Made by a program: the position numbers and the translations under genes. 64,000 nucleotides of DNA, taken from positions 81,727,303-81,791,302 of the forward strand of contig OZ023274.1 of NCBI GenBank assembly GCA_964007475.1, in the 5' to 3' direction. This document shows positions 1-10,775 of this stretch, in pieces. Each line of letters opens with the position of its first letter. Positions within the stretch are counted from its first letter, which is position 1. This DNA is from Hybos culiciformis (taxonomy: Eukaryota; Arthropoda; Insecta; Diptera; Hybotidae). Below the pieces are notes generated by a model, which was not told the origin of the DNA, did not search any database, and saw only the letters and a program-made list of their open reading frames with translations.

Positions 1-2086
1 AGTTAAAAAAATCCATTATACAAAAAAAAATTTACAGAAAAACGAAAAATCATTACATTCTTTTCTTGCATCTATTTTAATTTTAAAAATAAGATTTTAA
101 GTTTTAATAAATGTATTAAGTTTATTGTATCTTAATATTTTATGGTTGCATTAAAATTAAATTATCCATATGAAATTAGATAAAGTTAAGTAAAATTAAA
201 TGAAAATTATATCAACATAATTGAAATGTTCATGACCATTGGTTGTCATTTATTTTGGTCTATCAAGAATAAATAAAGTGTCACATGTGCATATAATGAT
301 ATTTTCATTTTATGTACATACATATTTATGAAAACTTTAATTAAAATAGAAAAGTTTATCTTTTAATTGTTACTTTATTATTCCATAAATTTTCCCATCA
401 AGTGATAAAAAATTTTGATAAATGAATATTGTTATGCAACAACCAGTTGTTCCCCTTAATTTATGTACATGAGAAATGCTTATGTATATACGAAATAAGT
501 TTAGTTTATTATATAAAAAAAAATTTATAATTAGTTTTTATGATTCTAAAAGGCTTATGATGTCTAGATAAAAATTTTAAGAAGATTTTCATGCAAAAAA
601 ATAAAATTTAGATTTCCTTTTTTTGGAAGATTTTGTATTATTTTTTGACTGTTTTTAAGATAATAATAAATTCATATTTGTGTCAGTCGCAACATGCGCT
701 TAAAGAATAAATTTTAAAATGGGTATTTTTAAGCGGTAATCTGATAAAATGTTTGCTCTAATATGATTATATGAATTGTGAAAACTAAAGTCCTTTTCAA
801 TAATACAAGACTTTTTCACGTTTAATGTATACATATAGATTATTTGTGCATTTATATGAAAATTTTCATCTAAATGCACAAAAAAATTCTTAATTTTAAG
901 CGTTGAATTGAATTATCTAATACTAATTTTTCAGACATCATAAACTGTTTTTTTTCTGAAACTACTTATAGTCCCAACAAAACTTTTCTACTGTGTTGTT
1001 TTTTTTTAATAAAGACGTAAAGACCTTTGTTTTTTTTTTTTTATTTTACCATTATAATTTATATCCCTGTTTAAAAGCATCCTGTGAAATCCAAAAAAAG
1101 TTTTTCTGACAGACAACCTCAACAGTAATTTAATAATGATCTAAGTGCTTCTACTTGAAAAACCCGGAAATTTTAAATAAAATAACTTTTTTAAAATTAG
1201 TTTTTTTATAAAGGCTTTAAGCTTTTAGAAGAAACAATTAAGGAAAATTTTTTTACAGTACCTATATATAATAATATCTATAAGAATACAAAAACATTAT
1301 TATTATGTGAACACATTTTTCGAAATTTGAAACAATTTTGTACATATGTATACTATACGTATACATTCATATTATATACATAATACATATAGTAATTTAC
1401 ATAATAATTAAAATTTGATAATACTTTAAAAAATTCCTGTCTGCTTATCCAGTTAAATTGATAAATTTTATTTTTAATAAATACATACTTATTTTGCGAA
1501 TATAAAATTATTAAAATATGTATTAGATAAGAAATTTGATAACGATTTTGAAAATAGGCCCATTTTAGAAACATTGTTATAATTTTATTTTTTAAAGTTA
1601 TATTAAAATATGTATGTATTCACAATTTATTGAACATAAATCTATACCTAAAATAATTATAATTTGCGAAATAGGAATTTTCATTTAAGTTTGAAACTAA
1701 TCCGTTGATGTTATAATTACGTGTTTCTAAAAAAGATATACGAATATATAAAAAAAGGTTTTACTTATTGGTACGGGTCTTTTTCGAACTATTTTTACTA
1801 TTTTTTTAAAATTCATCTTACCCCACAAACGAATTTCTAAATTTTGGTATTATGGGTGTGAAATAGTAAATTTACAATGATCCACAATTCGTTAGCCGGA
1901 TTATTAAATGTTATCAAAGAAGCTTAGGATATTATTCAGAATTGTGATCATTATACACTTTTAATTAAATTTTAATACTAAATTTATCATTAATTTAACA
2001 GGCAGATAACAGAGCTTTTGTCTTTAAAATCTTTTCCAGGTAAATTATAAAATTATATTATAAAAATCAACAACATAATCTGATTA
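1..2086. other. AT-rich stretch, no feature seen
   Basis: Low-complexity AT-rich DNA with many A and T runs. Open frames are short and look like chance. No terminal repeats, tRNA boxes or coding signature were seen. Confidence 0.6.
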
Positions 2087-2616
2087 CATACTTATAGAGA
2101 GTCCTTTCCCGGGAATTCACGCCCGCGAATTCCCGGGAAATTTTGAATAATTTATTTCCCGTTTCCCGGGAATACCGAGCGGGAATTCCCGGGAAAAAAA
2201 TAATTGTTTGAAAAGGATGATATTGTGTTCATTTTGGTTCTATTCTCTTTTAAATCAAAACGAAACGAAAGAAAAATATTATTGAACGAAATTTTGTTTC
2301 CAAAGCACCAAAAAAATAGCAAATTTAAGTGATTGTTGCCTGAACTGCCTTTCGTTTTTAAAAACTTATTTTTTAAACTCAAATTAAAAATTTTAAAATA
2401 TAATTACATAATGAAATAGTTTTTTATGTTTATTTCCAATGTTATTTTATGAATTAAATTTGTTTTTTTGTGGTGTTCATATATTTTTACAGATTTCACC
2501 CTTAATCTTTTTAGTTACTTTCCCGGGTTTCCCGGGATTCCCGGGAAAACGAATTTAAAATTTCCCGTTTCCCGGGAACAAAAATAATCCGGGAAACGTG
2601 ACTCTCTACATACTTA
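2087..2616. mobile_element. hAT-like MITE with CCCGGG clusters (element 2095-2608, 8-bp target duplication)
   Basis: A 514-bp element is flanked by perfect 8-bp direct repeats CATACTTA at 2087-2094 and 2609-2616, the duplication length of hAT transposons. Its ends are inverted: TAGAGAGTC is followed by TTCCCGGG on the left, and the reverse complement of the right end reads TAGAGAGTCACGTTTCCCGG. Both ends carry clusters of the palindrome TTCCCGGGAA and variants (about 2107-2192 and 2519-2580), the most GC-rich bases nearby; subterminal repeats of this kind often bind transposase (inference). The centre is AT-rich with no transposase. The 76-codon minus frame inside it matches nothing I recognise. 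The exact duplication makes the boundaries secure; the superfamily rests on duplication length. Confidence 0.85.
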
Positions 2617-2722
2617 ATATAACTCAAATCAAGAACAGGCTTGTAACCTTGTTACAATTATATCAAAAATGTACATAAATTTTATTATTTTTTTCAAAAA
2701 ATTTTTATAAGCATTCGAGCAT

Positions 2723-3148
2723 TATGCCTTGAGCACAGCTAATTCCGCAAAGCAATTTTTGAAGGAATGTTCCGAAAACCTGTTCACAGCTAATTTTACT
2801 TGAAAGCAAAAAAATCAATGCAAACAACTGCTTTTGTTTTTTTTTATAATATGATTGTGACAGAAAAATGCAGCAAAACCAAATTTCGATACAAAAGTAA
2901 CGCTGTGAAAAAGAAACAAAAAATTTATTTTGTGACGTAGTCAATTCTTTCTGGAGCAAAAAAAAATAAATTCAGTTTTCTAATTAATTATGAAATAATT
3001 TTAAGAAATTCTTTTTACAAAAAATCAATAAAATTAATATCTTGCGTTTTTTATAATTTTTATTTAAAATAAATAAGAAATAACGCAGAAAATCGGTTTT
3101 TACGGTAGCTCAAAATTGCTTTGCGGTATTAGCTGTGCTCAAGGCATA
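2723..3148. mobile_element. TA-flanked MITE (element 2725-3146)
   Basis: Two nearly identical inverted ends of about 36 bp begin TGCCTTGAGCACAGCTAAT and continue through a GCAAAGCAATTT segment; the right copy lies at about 3110-3146. The element is flanked by TA on both sides (2723-2724 and 3147-3148), as for Tc1/mariner-type insertion. The 422-bp body is AT-rich and has no transposase frame. A second, truncated copy lies at 10393-10560. Confidence 0.75.
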
Positions 3149-3934
3149 AAAATTTAAAAAGCATTAGAGACCAATTAGCTGATTAATTGTTAAATAACAG
3201 ATGTTAGACTTTTATTTTATATTTTTGACGTAATAATGTTTTGAAAATGTACGAAATCATAAGTTTCTAATTCTATTGAAAGAAATCGTATAATTATTAA
3301 CCTTCTTGTAAGTAGATGTATAGAGAATTCGCACTAACATTATTTTTATTTAGAATTTCATTTTAATTTTATTAACAATAATACTTATATAAATTAATAA
3401 TTTATATACCTTATAGATATACCTATTCTGTTTTTAATTTCTTTATTGTAAAAATTTATTACTTTGTATATTGGCACTTTTTAATATCATCTTATTATAT
3501 TTATCACCATGGAGAATAGAAAAGTTTGGAATCAAAAAATAATAAATTGTAAAAAAATTAACAAATTCATTTAAAAAATGTATGTATGTAATTGAGAATG
3601 TTGTATTTATGTATATAAGGTATTGTATTGTTAAATTTATGGAAAATAAATATTATTATTAATTTTAAATAATTACATATACAAGTCGATCCTGGCGCGA
3701 ACGTTATTTCATTTGAGTTAAAATAAAATTCCCATATAAAAAACTATTTTCACTCTTTGCAACTTTTCCAAATTTTCTTTCCCTAAAAACCTTATTTGGA
3801 CTATTACGAAATTAGCGTAATCGGTTCAGCCCTTTTGAAGTGAACAGCATTTAATTTTTGAAGTTTATACTTCTTTAGCGGCGTTGGAAGAAATTTGGTA
3901 GAGGGTAAAAATCCATTTTCATATAGAATTTTTC
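3149..3934. other. AT-rich stretch with a slightly GC-richer patch
   Basis: No gene seen. From about 3685 to 3900 the base use is less extreme and may be repeat-derived, but no ends were found. A short tandem duplication of TTTTTCTGAGAATCGT follows at about 3934-3976. Confidence 0.4.
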
Positions 3935-4002
3935 TGAGAATCGTCATCATTTTTCTGAGAATCGTCCGTCATCATTTTTAAAAAAAAATTAAAAAAAAAA
4001 TG

Positions 4003-4080
4003 TATTCATTGGGGAATCGAACCTGACACCTTCACTCTTATAGTCCGATGTTCTAGCCACTAAGCCATATAGCCCATATG
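4003..4080 (-). repeat. tRNA-like SINE head, minus strand
   Basis: Read on the minus strand this has an A-box-like TGGCTTAGTGGCTAG and a B-box GGTTCGATTCC at tRNA spacing (about 45 bases), preceded by GGGCTATA. Acceptor and anticodon stems pair poorly, so it is a tRNA-derived SINE head rather than a working tRNA. An A/T-run segment follows its 3' side (3975-4000). A similar head on the plus strand lies at 4355-4423. Confidence 0.6.
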
Positions 4081-4354
4081 ATTTTGGATTTCTAAAATAT
4101 AATAAAAAAATTCTAATAAACCATTCATTTTTTTGTTTTTGTTTTATTGTAGGGGAATAAAAAATAATACTCAAAAAAGAAAATAAGAAAAGAATTAGAA
4201 TACTCAAAAAACGAGTTTGAAAAATTAACTAACACAAACAAAAAATTAATACAAACAAAAAATCTATTTTGCCATAAAATGAGATTTAATATTATTTAGG
4301 AAAATAAATCAAAAATATTTTTTGTATTTGTTTAGAAAGCTAAACTCATATAGA

Positions 4355-4435
4355 CAATATGGCTTAGTAGTAGAACATCACACTGTAAGTCTGAAGGAGC
4401 CTGGTTCGATTCCCAATGAGGATTTTTTTTTTTTT
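4355..4435 (+). repeat. tRNA(Tyr)-like SINE head, plus strand
   Basis: Contains TATGGCTTAGTAGTAG (A-box region) and GGTTCGATTCCC (B-box). A seven-base loop CTGTAAG sits in a stem with four of five pairs, which would place GTA (tyrosine) as anticodon. No paired acceptor stem is seen, and a run of T starts at about 4424. It shares wording with the minus-strand head at 4003-4080, so the two form an inverted, head-to-head pair about 275 bp apart. Confidence 0.6.
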
Positions 4436-4439
4436 AATA

Positions 4440-6000
4440 AAGAAACAAATCCTTTTAGTATTTTTGGAAAACGTTAAATATTCATATGATATATGATAAA
4501 AATTAAATTTTTGCACCACTTAACAATTCTTGAATTAAAATAAAAATATGATTTATAGTTTTTCATTAAAAAAAAGAAATTAAATAATCCTTTTCTTTGT
4601 GGGTCCCCAAAAAAAAATTCTCATGTGACAACGGAATTTATTGTCGATTTATTTATATATGTATAATAAAATAAGGGACTATGAAATAATTAAAAAGTAA
4701 TAGTTAGCAATAGAAATATACATTTATTTTTTGATCCTATATTTTTTAATTTATAGCTTAAATATTATTTGCCAAATTCGATCCTAATTTCAATTTGATA
4801 TTTTCGTCTTTTTTTTATTTTGACATGCAGATTGTGAAAACTTCGGAATTTCACGCAGTTACGAATGATTAAATATAAAAATATAAAATATTGTTAACTT
4901 CATATTATTTAACGTCTCAAATTAATTATAGATTTAGCTAGACAAATAATATTATTTCCAGTCGATGATGAACTTTTACAGATAAGACTTATATAAACAA
5001 AATACAATAAAATAGATTTAAATGCCAAAATTTAATAAAATTATTTAACAATTGATTAATATGAACAAAAATTTAGTAAAATGTCTTAAAATTCGATTTA
5101 TATGAACAAAATTTCGATTTATAATTCATAATGTTTAATTTAAAAATAAAATAATTTTCGAAACATCTGGGAAATGTTTTTACACACTCTAGATTATTTT
5201 TATTTTCATTTTTATTTTGAAATTAGTTTAAAATAAAAAATGAGACATAAGTTTTTCCAGACAAATTTTTTATTTTTAATGTGCAATCAACCCTATTTTT
5301 GTCAAATATTTTAATTTTTTTTTTTTTCATAATAATTAGTTTTTTTGAGATATTTAAACAAACCAAAATGTTTTTATCAGCCACTAATTTATAATTTTAA
5401 TACATATTCTATTTTTGAAGCAAAACACAGAGCTAAGTAAAATTGTAGCAAATTTGGTTCAAAAAAATTTGCAAATTAGGCGCTCTTTGATTTTTTATTT
5501 TAATTTATATAAATGGAAAAAACTTTTAATTAATAAATAGTGTTTTATAATTTTATAATACATATTATAAAATTAAAATGTAGCTAAAAACTTATTTGAG
5601 AACTTAGTTGAAAACTGTATAATTTCATATATGAATTAATGCAATTGAATATTGCTATAAAATGGATGTAAAAAATATTGGAAACGTTGACAGATGCATA
5701 AATTTAAGTATCGAGATGCTATTTCTTTTTAAAAATTTAATTGTGAAAAAAACTATCCTATTCAGAAATCAGTTTTTTAATAGCGAGTTCAATGAACTAT
5801 TTTTCAATATTGTGGGCAGCGTTCTGCAATATTCACAGCTTTTTCGTGCAATCTTATTTTCACAATAGAATTAACATAATCTTGTGATCATTCATAAAAA
5901 ATTTAGACACCGGATAATAGGTATACAGAAATTTTTTTTTTTTACTCTACTACTGTTTTGTTATTGTTTCATAGAATAAAATAAAAAGTGTATTTTTTTT
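4440..6000. other. AT-rich stretch, no supported gene
   Basis: Many A/T runs and no terminal repeats. A 68-codon ATG frame at 5662-5868 has no recognisable motif and codon use that follows base composition, so it is not called as a gene. Confidence 0.5.
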
Positions 6001-6219
6001 TTGTTGGTCCATGCTTTTTTATTATTTGTACAATACTATATAGTAGACACTATACTGGCTAATGGTGGTGCTTCTGCTGCTGGTTTCAATTTACGAAAAA
6101 GGAAATTTAAAAGAGAAAGTTTTTTAATATCTTTGACAAGTGGACAAATATATAAACCGAATTTTGAATTTAGCAGGCCAAAAAGTTGGAGTTTTTTTTT
6201 TTTTAAGAAGGCAGTGTAG
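6001..6219 (+). other. Weak coding-like patch, unidentified
   Basis: A plus-strand open frame without an ATG start holds a stretch at about 6055-6190 that reads as a mixed, non-repetitive peptide (Gly/Ala-rich, then Lys/Arg-rich), unlike the Phe/Ile/Lys/Asn-rich chance frames nearby. No family was recognised, and no good acceptor or donor site flanks it. It could be an eroded exon or retro-fragment, or chance. Confidence 0.15.
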
Positions 6220-6902
6220 TTATTATTATATGTATATTTTTTGTTATAAGTTCTAACAAAATAAGTATGTGTGTATACATACAAAATACAAAACATTTTT
6301 GATAAATTTTTATAATACATATATTCTCTTCTATACTGATAAAATATAGGCATAGGCAGGCATAAATGACAACACAAAATTTAGTTAAATTAAAAAACTC
6401 TTGAAGTATAAAGAAAATGGACATATATAAAGATTGTAAGGACAAAGAACCACAAAAAGAAAATATTTTTAATTATTTTTTACTGCCATAAGATTATCAA
6501 CTTTTACATTACATAATTGAAAGTACATATATGTATACTCATGTGGATTGGTTTCCTATTTACACTATTATGCGCACACTAAAAGATTACAAACTATACA
6601 TTACAATTTAAATGCAAAAAAAATCGATCCTTTATATATTAATCAATTACGATTTAGTTAAAAGTATGTTTGTAGTGAAATAATTGCGGATAAATTTATT
6701 AAAAAAACATTTTGCATTTATATTTGAATTTATTAAAATTTAAAAATAAAATGGGAACGAGATTTTTAACTTGATGTTAACTTATTGCATATTTGAGCTC
6801 AGTCAGATTCAACTACGGCTAGTTTTCTTTGGAACCAGTAGTTTATCCAATTCAAATCTACAAACTTATTCCAAAAAGTCAATAACTGTAATTTACAATA
6901 TT
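6220..6902. other. AT-rich stretch, nothing seen
   Basis: No terminal repeats, motifs or coding signature. The overlapping minus-strand frames here are AT-composition frames. Confidence 0.5.
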
Positions 6903-7010
6903 GAAACAGTGCTGTCGTTCTACTGCTTTAGCAGTAGATCTACTGCTTTTTGATATTATCTACTGCCCTACTGCTTTTTGATAAAATCTATTGCTTTTTC
7001 GTTCTTTCTC
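6903..7010. repeat. Repeats of CTACTGCTTTTTGATA, possible hAT end
   Basis: CAGTGCTGTCGTTCTACTGC is followed by several spaced copies of CTACTGCTTTTTGATA and variants. The CAGTG start resembles a hAT terminus and a hAT transposase remnant follows at 7134, so this may be the left end of that element. No matching right end was found. Confidence 0.4.
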
Positions 7011-7133
7011 ATTAATAATCATTTTTAAATATTTCTCTTAAACTATTTTGCTTGTTATGGTCTATGATGATAAGAAAACTGTTTAATGTATTAGATTTTT
7101 GAAGGATTTAATTTTAATGACCCTTTTTTATAG

Positions 7134-7260
7134 CAGATTGAAATTATAGATCCAAAGAATTTGGGATCCTCTTTAGTACATTTGCTTAAAGCGTTCCCTA
7201 ATTTTGTAAATGATGTTGAGTAATTAGATGGGGAGTGGAGGCAACTTATTAGTTCTGTTT
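7134..7260 (+). pseudogene. hAT transposase fragment (decayed)
   Basis: The plus frame starting CAG at 7134 encodes about 40 residues with the pattern IDPKNLGSS, then LLKAFPNFV, then LDGEWRQL. A hydrophobic segment, FPN, and an acidic DxEWR block are typical of the stretch upstream of the hAT dimerisation domain (recognised by eye, not searched). An in-frame TAA lies between the FPNFV and LDGEW parts, a TAG sits just upstream, and the frame is lost on both sides. It is a dead relic, probably of the element whose left end starts near 6903. Confidence 0.6.
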
Positions 7261-7299
7261 TTTTTTTTTTAAATCAAAGAAAATAATTTGGAGTCTTAT

Positions 7300-7850
7300 G
7301 CTACATTTACACTTAATGGCTAATGGCTAATGGTAAAAATGTCCATTAATTTCTGTGTTGCCATTGAAATGGAAAGCTTTCACACTATAGAAAAATTAAT
7401 GTTCAAAAATGGCCTTTCCATTAAATGGTAACACCGTAAAATGGTAAGATGTTGCCATTACGTTTACACTTTAATGGATTGAATGGCAAAGATTTGAATT
7501 TTTCCGTCTGTTTTCTGGTTTTTCTTTTTTTTTAACAACGCTTCCACCTCTTCCACGTCTTCCAACATATCTTCTTCGATATCTTAAAATCTCCCCTTTC
7601 TATGTTTTATATTTTTCTAATTATCACGCCAACTATGTTGTATATTTTTCTTATTATTACACCAACTATGTTTTTATATTTCTCCTTATTATCAAGCTAC
7701 TTATTATTAATCTCTTTTAGTTTAAAAGAACAATAACAACAAGCCGTCATTAGCCACCATTAAATAATGGTAACGCTTAATGTCATCCGTTCACATATGT
7801 AATGGTACAAAATGTCATCATAATGCAGTTTTCCATTAGTCCTAAAGTCC
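7300..7850. repeat. AATGG/CCATT-rich repeat region with a 33-bp tandem triplet
   Basis: From 7311 to 7490 and 7740 to 7850 the words TTACACTTTAATGG, GGCTAATGG and their complements recur in both orientations, as in the subterminal parts of a MITE; boundaries were not resolved. Between them are three tandem units of 33 bp starting at 7601, 7634 and 7667 (each TATGTT, then TATATTT, then a CCAAC or CAAGC end). Just left, at about 7480-7590, a minus frame reads acidic then Lys-rich and might be the start of a lost transposase, but this is weak. Confidence 0.45.
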
Positions 7851-8219
7851 CAACTAATTTTCAAACATGTTTTACCACTTACTATGACAAGACAGTTATA
7901 TGTATATATGTATTTAAACAAGCATTTGTTAATCCTGTTGTAGTTAATAAGATAATAAACGCTAAAAAAAGTACGAATTTCCCGGGAGAAAAATAAGTAA
8001 GAAAAGTGATCACATTTCATTTCATGTTTCATGTTTTTGTTTTATTTTTTTACAGAGATCATGTAACCACTAAAGTTATAAACATTATATCCTATAAAAC
8101 AAATTTATAATATTGGACGCACTAAACTCGTTACAAACAACATAGGTATATTTTGGCATTGATAGTATAGATATCGATCAAGTAATTTATCATTATAGGT
8201 TTTCCCGGCTCAAAATATG

Positions 8220-8458
8220 CAAAAAAACACACGAAGCAGTCATAGAACTGCCTACAGAAGTTTATACTTAAGATTTAAACTATGAAATAACAGTGGCTAT
8301 AAATAATGGACTGCTTTTGGACTGATGGACTGATCTTTATTTTAATTTACATTTTGTACTGAGCAGCCCATCATTTGTAGCCACTGTTATTCATAGTTTT
8401 TTAATCTTTAAGTATAAACTTCTGTCGGCAGTTCTATGACTGCTTCGTGTTTTTTTAT
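8220..8458. mobile_element. Foldback element or long hairpin
   Basis: Two imperfect inverted arms of nearly 100 bp lie at about 8221-8317 and 8360-8457 with a loop of roughly 45 bp. The outer words are ACGAAGCAGTCATAGAACTG on the left and its complement on the right; the inner words are CAGTGGCTATAAAT and ATTTGTAGCCACTG. No target duplication could be fixed because the ends run into A and T tracts. Confidence 0.65.
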
Positions 8459-10392
8459 TTATATACTATAGATATAGATAATTCTTACTTTTTTAAAATA
8501 TTTAAAGGTAGTAATCATAATAATCAAAGAATTTATTACTCACATCATAATGTTGTTGTATAGCTTGGTTGTAATAAAGAGTCTGTGAAATGTTCAAGGA
8601 GTTAAGTTATTGTGTTCCCGGCGAATGGAATAATTATTTTTTTAAATTTTACTTTGTTGATGAGAATATAACCCACGACAGAACATGCCTTGTTATAATA
8701 TAACAATAATTATTCACCATGACGGTCGATATATATACATATTATGTGCATGCTAATGTTGTATAATATATAATTATCTTAATTCTCCTGGAATAGATCT
8801 TAGTTCCGCGATTCTATTATAAGAGAATTAATGATTAATTTATAATATGTTTGATGTCTATGATATTTTTATTTTGAGGTTTATTTTAAGAATATCATAA
8901 TATTATAATATCACAAAATATAAATTCTTTTTTTTTTCTGTCGAAATTAATTGGCATCGAATCATAAAATTTGAGTATCTACTTTATTTTATGATATCAT
9001 TGTCACAATAGACGATGTACCTAAGAGCATAAAATTCAATAAAAAAAATAAATAATCCATTTCATAAAAATCCAATCAACAAAAAAAAAATTGTTTCTTT
9101 TCTTTTACTTGTTAATATTGGTAAAAATTTGAAGAAAAACACAATTTTTATATGCCTTTTTTTATTTGAGAAAATGTGGCGCAACCATAAGCATATTTGA
9201 ATTTTTTCTTTCTTCGCATAAAAAAGATCAACCACAAAATGATTTTATTGAGCATTATTTCTTTAATAACACAGTTTTTTGAACTCAAGTCAACTAAAAA
9301 GTTATAAATTTAATGTTAGTTTGTATAAGAAGATCTTAAAATAAAAGACCTTGAAGTATATTGTTTAAAAATAAGAATAGGGAACAAAAAAAAAAAATTG
9401 TAAATATTCAAAAAGTTATGTCATCTTAAATTTATTCTTTACTCAAAAGTATTTTCATTTAATTTTATGACATATAAAAAAAATTATATTTACCTAATTA
9501 AAATATAGCTTTAATAAGTGTGTACATTAAACACGGTACAACAATATTATATATAAATGTATCACAGCAATGAGTTTTACATAAGATATTAGGATTGATC
9601 TTTATCATCTTTATGGTGGCAAATTTGGAGCTTAGTTATATGTAGAGATATTAAAACGAATACCGAGTTTGAATATTATAAAGTATACTGTGATTTTGTT
9701 TTAATATTTTAAAATAAACTAAACACATAAAATTTGTAGAAATTTAATTCAAAATAAAAAAAAAAATCGCGTTTTGTTCTTTCAAGATTTTGTCTATCAA
9801 TATTTTTTCGTTTTAGATATTGTATGGTACACTTAGCTAAAACTTACTTATAATAGTGTTAATGTAAAAGCGTTAAGAATTCTTTCTTTTGGTTAAATAA
9901 AAAAAAATTAAATTATATACATTATACATTTTATTTAAAAATAAATATATCGGCGGAACAATGTTAGAAATTTGGAAGAAAAAAGTTCAAGAAGAATTTA
10001 TTTTAAATATTCAAAATTTCTTTATAACGTTTCAAGGTTGATTTTTTAATACATAAATAAAAGTAGGATTTCTAACTTTTTTTTTTCACAACATTTTTAT
10101 TAAAGATTGGTCTTATTAAATCATCGTTGGTGAGTTATGTTTTTAAATTCCATTAATAGTAAAAATAAATTCAAATGAAGTTTCTAGAAATGACAGCAGT
10201 TTATTTTTAATGTGAATAATAAAAAAAAACTTTATAAAATATTTTCTTAAAGAAGTGAAAATAATCAATTAAAATTTTAATCGTTACAAATATTCTTAAA
10301 CGCCATTGTATAGAAAATATTTTTACGCCTTAGTTCTTTCGATCGAGATGGCTCTTTAAATACTAAGTACAATAAAGCAAAAACGAATTATT
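8459..10392. other. AT-rich stretch, nothing supported
   Basis: No coding frame, tRNA boxes or inverted ends were seen. A donor-like GGTGAGTT near 10130 has no convincing partner exon. Confidence 0.5.
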
Positions 10393-10560
10393 TATGCCTT
10401 GAGCACATCTAGTATCGCAAAGCTATTTTGAAAGGAATATTCTAGAAACCTATTCACAGCTATAATTTTACCTGAAATTAAAAAAAAAAAAAACTGACAA
10501 GAATTAATTATATAAAAAATTAGCCTCAAAAACAATATTAATATCGTTTTACGGTAGCTT
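10393..10560. mobile_element. Truncated second copy of the TGCCTTGAG MITE
   Basis: After TA (10393-10394) the sequence begins TGCCTTGAGCACATCTAGTA and follows the element at 2725 through GCAAAGC, AGGAAT and CCTATTCACAGCT, ending with ACGGTAGCTT at 10551-10560. That word also occurs just inside the right terminal repeat of the first copy. The right terminus is missing: copia follows at 10566 and the sequence beyond copia is not MITE. Confidence 0.7.
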
Positions 10561-10565
10561 TTATT
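10561..10565. repeat. Copia target-site duplication, left copy
   Basis: TTATT here is repeated at 15067-15071 immediately outside the other LTR. A 5-bp duplication is usual for Ty1/copia integrase. Confidence 0.9.
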
Positions 10566-10763
10566 TGTTAATTTTAGTTTTTTAATTCCAGAACCCAAAA
10601 ACTTTTTATAAAGAAAAGAATTTTTTAGTACGAAAAAAAATATAATCTTTTTAATTCAAATACTTTAAACAGAGTGAGAGTAAACAAAAATATAAAATAA
10701 TAAAAATGATGTTTTTAGTGTTGCCAATACTTTAATTAAAATAAGTGTTTCTGATTCTTAACA
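10566..10763 (-). repeat. 3' LTR of the copia element
   Basis: 198 bp matching 14869-15066 with no difference seen by eye. It begins TGTTAAGAATC on the element strand and ends AATTAACA. No polyadenylation hexamer was assigned with confidence. Confidence 0.95.
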
Positions 10764-10775
10764 TCTCCCCTCACT
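10764..10775 (-). promoter_or_regulatory. Polypurine tract for plus-strand DNA synthesis
   Basis: On the element strand AGTGAGGGGAGA lies immediately before the 3' LTR, the position and composition expected of the RNase H-resistant primer. It overlaps the stop codon of pol (TAG, 10774-10776). Confidence 0.9.

Noticed and set aside
4355..4423. Possible tRNA-Tyr gene
   Set aside because: Anticodon stem has a mismatch and no acceptor stem exists; a related SINE head is nearby.
10100..10140. Short exon with donor TTG|GTGAGTT
   Set aside because: The only upstream acceptor leaves about 20 bp and no frame is supported.
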